Assembly (NCBI GenBank): GCA_024811115.1
Contig: JAKOGH010000216.1
Span: 62,001 to 126,000 of the forward strand
Direction: 5' to 3'
DNA: 64,000 bases
Source of the DNA: Terana coerulea
Lineage: Eukaryota; Basidiomycota; Agaricomycetes; Polyporales; Phanerochaetaceae
The notes beneath the pieces were generated by a model. It had not been told where the DNA came from, did no database searches, and saw only the letters and a list, made by a program, of their open reading frames with translations. Every line of letters begins with the position of its first letter. The first letter of the stretch is position 1. The translations under genes and the position numbers were made by a program. This document shows positions 24,763 to 35,451 of this stretch, piece by piece.

Positions 24763-27734
24763 ATGACAATACACAGTAACGACACCGCGGAACGACCAAC
24801 ACGTCGAGCAGCAGCGAAGCAGGCTTCTCACCTCGCGGCAGAGCAATTACGGAGTTCGCCGGTGCGTTCAGAAGACGACCATGGAGAGCCGTCCTTCGGA
24901 GAGCCGTCGATGAAGAAAGCGCAGGTCAAGATGACCTACAGGAGGCAGAAGAAGGCTGTGAAGAGTAACGTGCGCGAGTCTTCTCCTGCCCACGAGTCCG
25001 ACTCCCTTCCCGTATTATCCCAGCAGGGTTCATCTCGGTCATCTCGGAAAGCTGTTCCCACCCGCAAGGGAAAGCATCCCGAATATTCAGCACCAGTGGG
25101 ATCCCTCCCTGTTGCGTCTGACTCAGATAGTGATATTGTGATCCTCGACGGGCCTCCCTCGCCACAGCAGTCAAAGACAGCGTTCGCGCAGACACGCTCA
25201 GGGCCTTCTGGGACGAAGAGACAACGCGACTCTGTGAAGAAGAGGAAGCACAGCGGCTTGCCATCCGACTTCGCGACCCTCTCTGACACGGGAAGCGTCC
25301 TCACGCCTCTTTCGTCCCCAGAACGACGCCCTGCAAAGGCGGGTGGGTCTTGTGCTGTGGCGCAGAAAGCCGCCCGCAGTGCGAACGCTCCCGCCTCTGC
25401 TTCGCGTGGGTCCAGCCCCGTCTGCTTTAGTCCGCCAACGCGTGTGGCCGTGTTGTCTAGGCCGTGGGGGTCCGTTGACAGCAAGTATGATGAGCTTAGG
25501 CTGGACGATGACACCGTGCTTGTCTTCGTTCATCTGGACATCTCTGGTGCGCCGTCAGAATCTGACGACGCCATATGGTGGCCAGCGCAGGTGGGTGACT
25601 CCAACATGCATACGGCGAGTTGCTATCGCAGAAGCTGACTGTACATACTCCAGGTTGAGGGCCATGGCCACCCCTTGCGCGTAGCTCCGTTTGGAAAGTA
25701 CCCTGGCTGGCATTCCAAGCAACCCGACAAGAGGATTTCCATCCCGTCACAATCCCGACGTTACATTCTCCCATATCTGTCAGGTCCCACGCAGTTGCGC
25801 TTTGACGAGAAGACCTACTCGTATTCAGGGCCCAGAGCCGAACTGAGCCTTTCGCCCCGGAAGAAACGCAAGACGGACTTGCACGCGAGATGGTGTGAGG
25901 CTAGGAACCTCATACTGAAGGCTCACCAGGACGCCCACGATGGCATGCCACTGTTGCTCTCTCACTATATTAGTGATCGACCGCTTTCTATACAGGGGCA
26001 CAGCGTTGGCGACTTTTCGAGCATGAGCGTGGACGAGAATGGAGATGACCCTGACGAAGACTTAGAGTTATTTTCAACTCAGGATGAGTTTTACGACATT
26101 CCTGGCGAATTGGTCCTAGCGCGAGAGAAAAGGGGCGCGTCGCAATACTGGCCTGCGAAGCTCATGAAATACATACCTCCGAAGAAACGAAAGGATAAGC
26201 CGCGGTACCAAGTATTATTCTTTGATGGGACTGTGAAGAATCTGCCAGATAGCTCTGACATGTTCTTCACACCTGCCCACCCAGGTTTCAAGGCGTGTAA
26301 GGTGAGGTTGAACGTCATTCACATTTTCAATTTCCTAATTATTGGCATCTTGATATTTAGTTGGGCGAAGCCGTCGACGACTACGGCATCAACGAGGGGG
26401 CGCAGGATCAAGATACCGACCTTGACACCACAGAGGTGACAATTGCTGAATACCCTGAGGATCAACTACGGCGGCGCAGTCCTTCTCCGCCGCTGCCCGC
26501 TCCCACCGCGTTCGGGCATGACTTGACTATACAACAACAATTCGAGTACGTGAAACCTGTCCTGGCCGCTCTCATGAATGGACAGCACAGGCCATCCCTG
26601 CACCGGCACGTAAATTTTATGAAAGGAGGGAGATCACGCACCGTTGTCATCAATTCCGCCTGGAAGCGCGGAGAGATTTCGCACAGGCAGCGAGACGAGC
26701 TGAGCGTCTGCATACGCCAGTGGATGCATAAGCGAGAGAAACGCCAGGAACTGGGAGTGCTGGAGCTTGACGTGAGGGTGGAGGCGGGCGGGCGGGAGGC
26801 CGTTCCTACACAGGAAATGGACACGGTAAATGCCATCAGCGTTCGGTTCGTTCATTTTGGAACTAGCTGACTTGATAAATGCGTACAGACCACACCTGAT
26901 CTCGATTTCGACATCGACACGGAGGTAAGACCGTATTTCCCTCCTCGCATCTCGATGTATCTTGACCTTGGCATTAGGCGGCACAGTCCGACGCAGAGGC
27001 GCCGCCTTCATCTTTCATGACAGCCAGCACAGATGTGAGTCCCGCCTTTGTCACGTCGTACCACTGACATCAATCTTCACACAGGACCATCACTCTGTGC
27101 GTAGCGGACCTGTACACGAAGCAGATATGACGGTGCGTGAACGACTTCGGCGGAAATTGATTGACAGGCTGGAATCTGAACCTGTCACAGATCACAGGCG
27201 ACACATTTGTCGCGGTGGACATGGGCGACGGTGCGAACCGCTTCAATGACAAGGTTCGTGCACATCGTCGACCCTGCATATTCTCCCCTGACTCATCCAT
27301 CTATCAGGACGACGGTGAGACGGCGCACGGGGCCCGATCAGCGCCAGCAAGGGCAGATGCGTTACCGACGTACGCGATGCTGTCTGAGTTGGACCAAATA
27401 ACGGTGCGATGGCTTTGGTTCTCCGGCCCTGAACAAGGCTCATAGTTTCCGTAGTACTGCACCTCGGTCCTGCTACCCGAAGCGATCTTACAGATCCTGC
27501 TCTGGCGGCACGGGCACCGAAATGCCCCCGGCCTCCCTCACAGCAGAGGAAGAGCAGCGCCTTCGCGCAGTCGCGGAAGAGAAGGTTGACGCTACGTACT
27601 GGGTGCACGATGTGATTCGCATGAAACGTTCCGTAGATAGGACGACGCTGCCATCCGCCGACGCATCAGCTCTCCTCGATTCCAGTAAGCCCTCAGGGTC
27701 CTCAGGGAGCAGGCTGCGACGTCGCAGGAAGTAA
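24763..27734 (+). CDS. Nuclear protein with two PWWP-like segments
   Basis: I do not recognise the whole protein. The N-terminal 270 residues are basic, Ser-rich and disordered, with NLS-like clusters (KRQRDSVKKRKHSG). A PWWP-like segment follows (LVFVHLDISG, then AIWWPAQ, spliced to VEGHGHPLRVAPFGKYPGW). A second WxPA segment (GASQYWPAKLMKYIPPKKRK, then YQVLFFDGTVKNLP) resembles a PWWP/Tudor fold. A helical region (DLTIQQQFEYVKPVLAALMN; ISHRQRDELSVCIRQWM) and a chain of very small exons with acidic content lie towards the C-terminus. The last exon ends in SGSRLRRRRK. A chromatin-reader role is inference from the PWWP-like motif. The splice phase between about 27400 and 27494 does not close cleanly, so the last exons are provisional. 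Confidence 0.72.
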
Positions 27735-27826
27735 TATAACCCTGTGTGTACATCCTCGACACTGCCTTGTATCTTGACACACTATTCCAAAGGGGCCGCT
27801 AATGTATGCGCTCGAACCAGAATGAA
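27735..27826. other. Short intergenic spacer
   Basis: This is the 3' flank between the PWWP-like gene and the convergent small fragment. Nothing further is seen. Confidence 0.4.
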
Positions 27827-28110
27827 TTATTTCACGCCCGTGACTCCAGCTGCCTCGCGTAGCGCGACGGCCTTGGGAATGTGGAGTCCGCTCTCGCTCG
27901 CTCCAGCACGCTGTCGCATAAGCTCTCGAAGCTCGAAGACTGCGACAAGGTTGGGCGTCCGCAGCCTGACATCGCCCTAGCGGTACAGCGGGGGTGGTAA
28001 AGATGTGCCGAAAGCCCTCGCAGGCGGCGTCGCCTCCGCACGGCTCACACGGATCCCATATGATAGACCTCGCACCGACTTCTGCAGCATATGCTCGCGC
28101 GCCGGAGTGC
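27827..28110 (-). CDS. Short unassigned two-exon reading frame (C-terminal part)
   Basis: A minus-strand piece reads TPAREHMLQKSVRGLSYGIR up to a GTGAGC donor. It continues after a CCGCTAG acceptor, in the same phase, as GDVRLRTPNLVAVFELRELM and further to ALREAAGVTGVK-stop at 27827. The intron is about 80 bp, the phase closes, and both exons have normal coding composition. Upstream the frame extends through VADLELCTAS to an in-frame TGA, so the N-terminal part is unclear: another exon, an indel or decay. No family is recognised. Confidence 0.4.
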
Positions 28111-28481
28111 CTGAGAAGTCATATCACGAAGCCGTGCAGAGTTCGAGGTCCGCGACGATGACGGAACGGCCCTGCAATCTTGTCATGAATCACTCTACCC
28201 TGACGAGGCCGCCGCCAGACCACGGAACGCTCACCGCGGCCCGGCACGTCCCACAAGCTCTGCTCGCCTTGCATCGGTCGGAATGCAGCAATGAAGGTTT
28301 ACACGGTTGTCGGGATGGTGTCGCATTACAGTGCGCAGTATACTAGTAACTATGTGAAATCCGCGGAAAACAAGGACGAGCGATGTCTACGAAATAGGCG
28401 AATTTCAAGTGTCATGGCAGAGTCCGTCAATAAACATAAAGAGGCCGTGAAGAGTTCGTTCCAAACCATATATATGAAGTC
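28111..28481. other. Stretch between the small fragment and YND1, nothing certain
   Basis: This may contain 5' exons of the small minus-strand fragment. I see no recognisable protein and no RNA gene. The right part is AT-rich and is the 3' flank of YND1. Confidence 0.35.
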
Positions 28482-30775
28482 CTACAACATGTTGCTGTGA
28501 GTCCGTGAGATGGTTCGAGGCATGGAAGACAGGTCCAGTCTGGAAGAGTTTCGAGACCGAGATGTCAATGATGAGACGCTGCCGTTAAACGCAAGGCTCC
28601 CGAGCCGAGGAGAGCCGGGGTCGAACGAGCTTGCCGCGGCATTTGCAAAGTCGGGTGGAGGGAAAGACGGCGAACGGTGTGGAGAAGCTCGTGATGGCGA
28701 GGACTGTCCAGGGCGCGGGCTGGATGCCGTGACAACTATAGCAGAGGGGCGCGATTTTTGACCGCCGAGAGATGACAACTGTCGGAGCATAGTGACGGCC
28801 CTGCCCACCCCGCCCGCAGGCGGAGACGAGGAGCGGGTTGATGCGGTAACCCCGGTGAGGGCATATCCCTCCTCCATGGCGTAGCCAAGTGAGGTATAGT
28901 CGCGATCCCTTTTTCGAATGCAACGGCGCATCGTACTCCGGATTCGATGCCGAAGACGGTACAGGGCGGTGATGGTGAACGCCACGATAAAGAAGTAGAA
29001 AAGCAGGCCAACCAGCGAGAAGCCGAGCGCATGCCGTGTCAACGAGGGCGGCAGATGGTGTGATATTTGGTCCTCAAACGCATCAAAATTAAGGAAGGGT
29101 GGGCGTATAGGCTTGACAGGCGAGTTAGCCACATCTGGGATGTCGTCGATGGGGTCGGCCAGCGGACGTGTAGACTTGTGCAAGGGAGGGACCTCCTTGC
29201 TAGCCTCGAGGACCATCTTGCCGAGCGTCCAACTAATGGCAATGTCACCTACGCTGTCCATGGATTGGAAGTGAGGTCTGCCGAGCCCCTTATCCTCGGC
29301 CTGCTGAACAACCTTTTCGCCCGCGGTCGTGCTATTCCCGCCTGCGTCGACTATTCTTGGGAGGCCGATTCCCTCGTGGAGCACGTTCACGAGCCAGGCC
29401 GCCTTGAAGCACTGCATCTGCAGCCGCGGAATCTCGACGTTGTCGCCCCAGTTCCCAGTTGAGACGACCTGCCCTCCCTCCAACACCTCGCCGTCGCCCC
29501 CTAAAGCCCCCTTCTTCCGGGACTCCTCGTGCTCTGCCATGATGTGGGACCAGCCGCGCCCGCAGAATTCGGAGGCGGCACGCTCGAATTGGACGACGTC
29601 GTAAGCACCGCCAAGTCCGAAGACGTGTTCTGAAGAGTACCAGTATTCGGAGACACCGATGAAATGTGACGCAGAAAAATCGATTGCGGGTACGTGGACA
29701 CCATTGAACAAGCATGGTGCGTCGGGACATGGAGCATCCTTATTCAAGAGTGGAGACGTCTTCTGCAGACACTGCTCGAAGGAGCCGGTACCGACCAGCG
29801 TATGCGGCTGTTTCGAGTGTGCCGTGGAGGACGTTGGCTGCACAGGTGTCTCCGTAAGCCGCAGATCTTTGGGCAGGCATGGATCGGAAACAAGCTCGCC
29901 AGACACTGTCGTTGGGGTATGAAGCATGGCACGAGCGGCTTCGTATTCGTTGATGACCTGGCCTACGTAGCGTTCCCTAGCTTGGTTGGTGCCGTACCCA
30001 AGCCAGGTTGTCACGAAGACCTGGTGGTTGATCTCCTTGCCTCCTAGAAGCCGTAGCCGGACGTCAATCAGGTCCTGCGTCTTTGCTCGTTCTTCCTTGG
30101 TAGGCTCAAATGCGATTTGCGTGGAGGCTCCGCCCATGTCCAAAAATCCATACGTAGTGCGTTCCTCGTCGGAGCCTTTGAACCCATCCATCAGGTAGTT
30201 GACAGCAATCCATCCGAACAAGCCCTCTTCTTCTCCTGTTATAATGCGCACCGAAGACCCACACGGACCCACTTCTGATGGCGTGTCTATGCGGAAATTG
30301 GAGTGGAATTTGAGAAAGCTGCAGGTCGCTTGTAGCACTTCCGCCTGCTTAACCGGCGGCAGAAGACGCATGCCGGCGGTTGCCAACAGAAATAGGGGCG
30401 TCTCGGAGTGTAATGAAGGTGGGATCTGTGTCCTTGCATGTTCGAGCAGAGGGCGAAGGTAGGCCGCCACGCCTTCTGGGTCATCCCCGAAAGTTGAGAG
30501 ACCTATTCCAGCGCGTATTTTGTCGACTTTGGCTGTTCATTCGAAGGTTCGGTGGACGTACCTGGCTCCACTTTCATGACCCAATCCTCTCCAGAAGGCG
30601 TCCCCTTCTCTACGGTGGGCAGAGAATCCAGCACCTCTGGCCCACCTCGCTCACGAGCGATCCGCGCATCCTTCCAGCTGTATATCTGCAGTCTTGAACC
30701 GGATGAGCCAGCATCAATGACGATTCCAAAGCGGCGTGAAGCGAGCCATGAGTCAACGGCGGTGGGTGGTGGCAT
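28482..30775 (-). CDS. YND1: Golgi apyrase, GDA1/CD39 family
   Basis: This nucleoside di-/triphosphatase acts in the Golgi lumen and clears the nucleotide by-products of glycosylation. The first exon (MPPPTAVDSWLASRRFG, then apyrase conserved region 1, IVIDAGSSGSRLQIYSW) is joined over a 60 bp intron to LSTFGDDPEGVAAYLRPLL. The remaining 660 codons are uninterrupted. Further apyrase regions are TAGMRLLP, GWIAVNYLM and LDMGGASTQIAF, with SEYWYSSEHVFGLGGAYD later. A single transmembrane segment near residues 580-605 (GFSLVGLLFYFFIVAFTITAL) is followed by a basic, Ser-rich cytosolic tail. The lack of an N-terminal signal and the C-terminal anchor fit Ynd1 rather than Gda1. It is divergent from ELP3. 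Confidence 0.93.
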
Positions 30776-31149
30776 TTACAAGCATCGAGCAGCGGGCAGA
30801 GCGAGTGGGGGCGGGGACAGCGAGCGTCGTGGTGGTGGTCGAGGTCAGCGTACTGCGACCTAGCCTCTGCATGAATGATGAAAGCAGCCAAACCATCAAT
30901 TTGATCGGCACACTGGTCTGGAGAATGGGCGCTTGCATCTAACTTACCGTTCACCGCCCAGCGTCCACCGCCTTCAGACTCTTCAGAGGCTCTCGACCAC
31001 TACACACCTCTCCGTCCAGTCATTTAATTTTTGTATCTGTCCGCACCGCGCACTTGTACAATAGCTGATACGACATCGCGGATCTTGCGAGCGAGGACTG
31101 CGACGTAGGAGAATAAATTCAGGAGGCAAAGCCTGACTGGTGAAGCAGC
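30776..31149. promoter_or_regulatory. Divergent 5' spacer between YND1 and ELP3
   Basis: About 375 bp separate the YND1 start from the first candidate ELP3 start. No gene is seen. It must hold both promoters, but I cannot name a specific element. Confidence 0.4.
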
Positions 31150-33312
31150 ATGGTACAGAGGACCAAAATCGAAGGTCCGTTTCACGTCCCCTGCTAAGCT
31201 TATACATTGAAATAAACGAAAAAGCTTGCCGCACACAGGGCCTTCTCAGGCAGAAACTTTGCTCCGAGTCACCTCTGGAATCGCGGCAGAGCTGATCAAG
31301 GCTCACGACGCAAAGCAGACGGTCTCACTTAACGAACTTCGCACGAAACTCAGTAAGAAGTACGGCTATGGCGGCGTACCCAGGCTGGTCGACATCATTA
31401 GCGCGATTCCTGATGACTACAAGAAAGCTCTGCTACCGAAGCTGAAGGCCAGGCCTATCCGCACCGCTAGTGGAGTACGGATTCTTCCTTCCTGGCGAAG
31501 ATGGGAGGGGAACTGATCGTTTATCGACAGATTGCGGTTGTAGCTGTCATGTGCAAGCCGCATAGATGTCCCCATATCGCAATGACGGGGAACATTTGTG
31601 TATACTGTCCTGGAGGCCCGGACTCCGACTTCGACTATAGCACTCAAAGTTATACCGGTTATGAGCCAACAAGTATGCGAGCCATCCGCGCTCGATATGA
31701 TCCATACGAGCAAACAAGGGGGCGTGTTGAGCAACTGAAGAGTTTGGGACATAACGTTGACAAGGTACGAACCTCCTCACAGAACTTCTCGGCGTATCTC
31801 ATTCACCGTCCGCAGGTCGAATTTATCATCATGGGTGGCACTTTCATGAGTATGCCAGAAGATTATCGAAATAAATTCGTCGCTCAACTTCACAACGCGC
31901 TGTCTGGATTCACCGGATTCGATGTGGACGAGGCGGTACGCTACTCCGAACAGAGCAAATCGAAAGCTATTGGTATAACCATCGAAACTCGGCCGGATTA
32001 CTGCTTGAGACCGCATCTCAGGTATTTTTCCTTATGTATTGTCCGCGGTACACGTCCGCTGACGGCAGCGCAGTCAAATGCTTCGGTACGGCTGCACAAG
32101 ACTGGAGATCGGCGTCCAGTCCGTTTATGAAGACGTTGCCCGTGATACCAACCGTGGTCACACCGTCCGTGCGGTGTCTGAGTCATTTCACCTAGCGAAG
32201 GATGCTGGCTTCAAGGTCGTTGCTCACATGATGCCAGACCTCCCAAATGTCGGTGTCGAACGCGACCTCGAGCAATTCAAGGAGTACTTCGAGAATCCCG
32301 CTTTCCGTAGCGACGGTCTCAAAATATACCCAACGCTGGTCATTCGTGGCACCGGGCTGTACGAGCTATGGCGGACAGGCAGATACAAGAATTACACGCC
32401 GAACGTCTTGGTGGACGTTGTTGCACGGCTGCTCGCTCTGGTTCCACCATGGACTCGAGTATATCGAGTACAACGGTGAGAACATGTAGCAATCTCCGTG
32501 TCTTTTGGAAATTGACCAAAAATAATCCAGAGACATCCCTCTCCCACTGGTATCCAGTGGTTGCGAGAACTCGGGGAACCTGAGAGAGCTCGCACTGAAC
32601 CGTATGAAAGACTTCGGCGCCGAATGCCGCGACGTTCGGTTCCGCGAAGTAGGAGTACGTCACGCTCTCTCGTTCATATCCGGTCGTCGTGGTTAATTTT
32701 CTCATCATTTAAACCTGCCCCACATCATCCCATACGGTTCTCCCTAGATCCACGAGATACACCACAAAGTTCGCCCCGAGTCCGTGGAACTGCTCCGACG
32801 AGATTACACCGCGAACGGCGGGTGGGAAACCTTCCTGTCGTATGAGGATCCCGAGAGAGACATTCTGATCGGCCTGTTGCGGCTGAGAAAGTGCTCAGAC
32901 GAGGGCGCATTCCGTCCCGAATTGGTGAAGAAGGAAGGCGGCGAGGGCGGGTGCAGTATAGTGAGAGAGTTGCATGTGTATGGGACTGCGGTTCCAGTTC
33001 ACGGGAGGGACCCCACCAAGTTCCAGCACCAGGTGAGCATTACCGCGGGGTTTGCGGCATATGGCTCTGGTGGCTGAACGAAGCCTTTCATTTAAGGGCT
33101 TTGGCACGTTGCTCATGGAGGAAGCCGAACGGATAGCGAGGGAAGAGCATGGTAGTGTGAAGATCGCCGTTATTTCAGGTAAGTACGAGAGTGGCCTTCT
33201 CCACGGAAATTTGATTGACCTGGGGCCGTTCGCAGGCGTCGGCACACGCGACTACTATCGTCGAATGGGCTACGAGCTCGACGGGCCGTACATGAGCAAG
33301 ATGCTGGTATAA
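31150..33312 (+). CDS. ELP3: Elongator complex catalytic subunit Elp3
   Basis: Elp3 is the radical-SAM/acetyltransferase subunit that carboxymethylates wobble uridine in tRNA. Exons give [20 protein letters not shown] and [15 protein letters not shown]. The iron-sulfur region follows ([19 protein letters not shown]), then [56 protein letters not shown] and [18 protein letters not shown]. The C-terminal KAT domain includes [30 protein letters not shown] and [18 protein letters not shown]. Frames join through at least six introns without breaks. The start is uncertain: an ATG at 31150 may splice directly to the GCAGAAACT exon at 31250, but the donor is weak, so the true first exon could lie elsewhere. 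It converges with MDM12. Confidence 0.93.
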
Positions 33313-33420
33313 CGCCACCGTCGCTTTGTAACACATTCTTGAGGGCATATGGACGCGACTACTTAATGAGTTGTGAGTTCACAAGCAATAGCATACGGAG
33401 ATGAGGGCTGTGCGCGCACC

Positions 33421-34612
33421 TCACGACTGCTCTGGCAGAACCAAAGTGTGGAAGTTGGGGAAGACGAGCTCTTCCTCCACTGTCTTGCGGATTACGTCCT
33501 GGATGAACTTTTCAACCCTGCTCACGTTCTTCAGCACATGCTTGTCTGCTTGACCAATCTCGCTCTCTATATCAATGTTGGGAAGAAGACGTTGACCAAT
33601 AGGGAGAGGTTTTGTGGACCTTGGAAGGGCAGAGGTGCTCCCAGACAGGTCGTCCTCAAGTTCGGCGGGCGTACCTGTGGACGAGGGTGTATCGCGTTTC
33701 TGACGGTCTCCGGATAGAGGGCCGTAAGGATCCAGCTCGTCAACCACGCAGAGATGCACCCTCCTCCTATCGCCCTCGTAGGCCACAACTACTTCGCCAT
33801 TGAACTCGAGACCTGTAACGGAGAGTTTTATCGGTAGAGACATGAACATAGGAGACGGGTAATTGATGAGCAGCGATGTCGTGAATGTAATACGCAAGTT
33901 CGACCGCCATCCAATGTGTAGATGTAGCTGGACATTTGGCTGGCTCGGTTCCGAGGAGGCTTGGACGGGAGGTGACGGGGTAGGTGAAGGCGAAGTGTCG
34001 GCTGGGAAGTCGTTCATGGCTGGCGATGATGTCTGGTCCTCAAAGCTGTATCTTGCATTGAACATGGTGCCAAACGACGTTCGAGGTGTAGCTGCGGACA
34101 ATGGGGGGCGAATCAACGGAGAAGCGTACCCAGACGCGTACGGAAACATTGGCCTCATCTCTCCCAACCCTCCCAATGCTGGACCCCAGGCTCCTCGCGG
34201 ACCGTGCAGGTTCGGCACAGACGCGAACATGTCCGACACCGGCCCATGTCCAAACCGCGTATGTGGAGGTAGTAGCGCATGTGCGGACATCTCATCGACG
34301 AGACTGTGTTCCCGAGCAATCTTCCGCGACACCCACTCGAACCCTTCATCGTCCTCTGCGTCCTCTACTGCTTTCACGACGGCAGGCTCACCCTCGTCGT
34401 CCTCCACGTCGTCCTCCAAGAAGTCACGGTAAATGTCCCGCAGGTCGACCAAGCTCTACGTCTGGACCGGTGCTGCCAAACTCGAGGGACGTGACTTCAA
34501 CCGGGCCAATAAACGACGGTCTGTTCGTGCTGGCCAGTTGCCTGTTTAGGAGATCGACGAGAGATGACGAGAGAGAAGAGTCAAGTTTGTGCCATTCTAG
34601 GTCAATAGACAT
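33421..34612 (-). CDS. MDM12: ERMES subunit Mdm12 (one-base frame break)
   Basis: Mdm12 is an SMP-domain lipid-transfer protein of the ER-mitochondria encounter structure. The start MSIDLEWHKLDSSLSSSLVD is canonical. The product continues FIGPVEVTSLEFGSTGPDVE, VDLRDIYRDFLEDD and a low-complexity Pro/Ser region. The SMP strands follow: VQLHLHIGWRSNLRITFTTS, PSPMFMSLPIKLSVTGLEF and RRRVHLCVVDELDPYGPL. The C-terminal part (LLPNIDIESEIGQADKHVLK, then VRKTVEEELVFPNF-like sequence) ends in VLPEQS. There is no intron, yet the frame changes between DVEL and VDLRDIY: one extra G sits at 34449-34450, where the conserved protein reads straight through. A partial decayed copy of the 5' end lies at 38.4 kb. 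Confidence 0.92.
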
Positions 34613-35451
34613 TTTGAGACAGGAAGATAAATGCAATAGGCCAAGCGAGACTGAGTGTTCGGTGAGTGGTCGACAGGTGAAAGCACCGGCGGCCTGCATA
34701 TCGACCAGGACTTTGTGGCGCTTGACAAGCGCTGGGATCTCCATGGCTGATTGACTCTTCCGATTCGTGACCATCCTGCTTCTCAGAACTACTTAACCTC
34801 TCCGAAGCCTGCTAGAGGCCAGCGTAATCTGATTCAAGCTTGCGTAGAGTGAGTGATATAGCAGCTCAGTCTGTCCAAGAAGTACAGGACCCCGTTTATT
34901 CTACATCAATTCTGTAGGTCGCTGCACACTAGACTAGTGGTAAGTAAACTTGTAACTCCTCGTCGTGCATGGGTACCCAGTACTGGGAGTTTACGCGTTT
35001 ACGGAACTGGTTTAGTTGTTGATATTATTTTGGTCAGCGTCGGGATTGCGCATAGACGGCGCTTATTGTGCAGCTAGCGCTTGCGGCGCAACTCTTCTCG
35101 CGATCTCCGAGTCAACTTGCCAGGTTCGAGCGGCCTGCTCAATACTGGAACTGGCCAAGGCCGCTCATTCCTATGAGCACATGTGAAACGGTTTTTGTGA
35201 GTTGCGTATCCACTGTTTACATTTAGGGTGTGCTAAGTCTGAAGCTTTGAAGGCCGAGAGGCAAAGTCACGCCGCATCGAGGCCGAATTTGGACGTCGTT
35301 CCAAACTCGGCGTCGATGCTGAGCCTGACAGCAAAGGAAGACTGTGATCGAGGGCTGACACGGGCAAAAGCGGCGGACGTGCCCGCTCAACTGTACAAAA
35401 GGCGAGCTGCTCCCCCTTCCCTCTTCTTTACCTACCACCACTTTGCCCGCC
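34613..35451. other. MDM12 upstream region, includes one copy of a duplicated 150-bp segment
   Basis: Bases about 34583-34750, which include the MDM12 start and its 5' flank, recur in decayed form at about 38374-38505. From 34.8 to 35.45 kb I see no gene. The CT-rich run at 35408-35450 (CCCCCTTCCCTCTTCTTTAC) is a likely leader/promoter for the next gene. Confidence 0.5.

Noticed and set aside
34424..34774. An MDM12 start upstream of 34612 that would include the duplicated flank
   Set aside because: MSIDLEWHKL is the standard Mdm12 N-terminus. The upstream frame is open but lies 5' of it and is probably leader.
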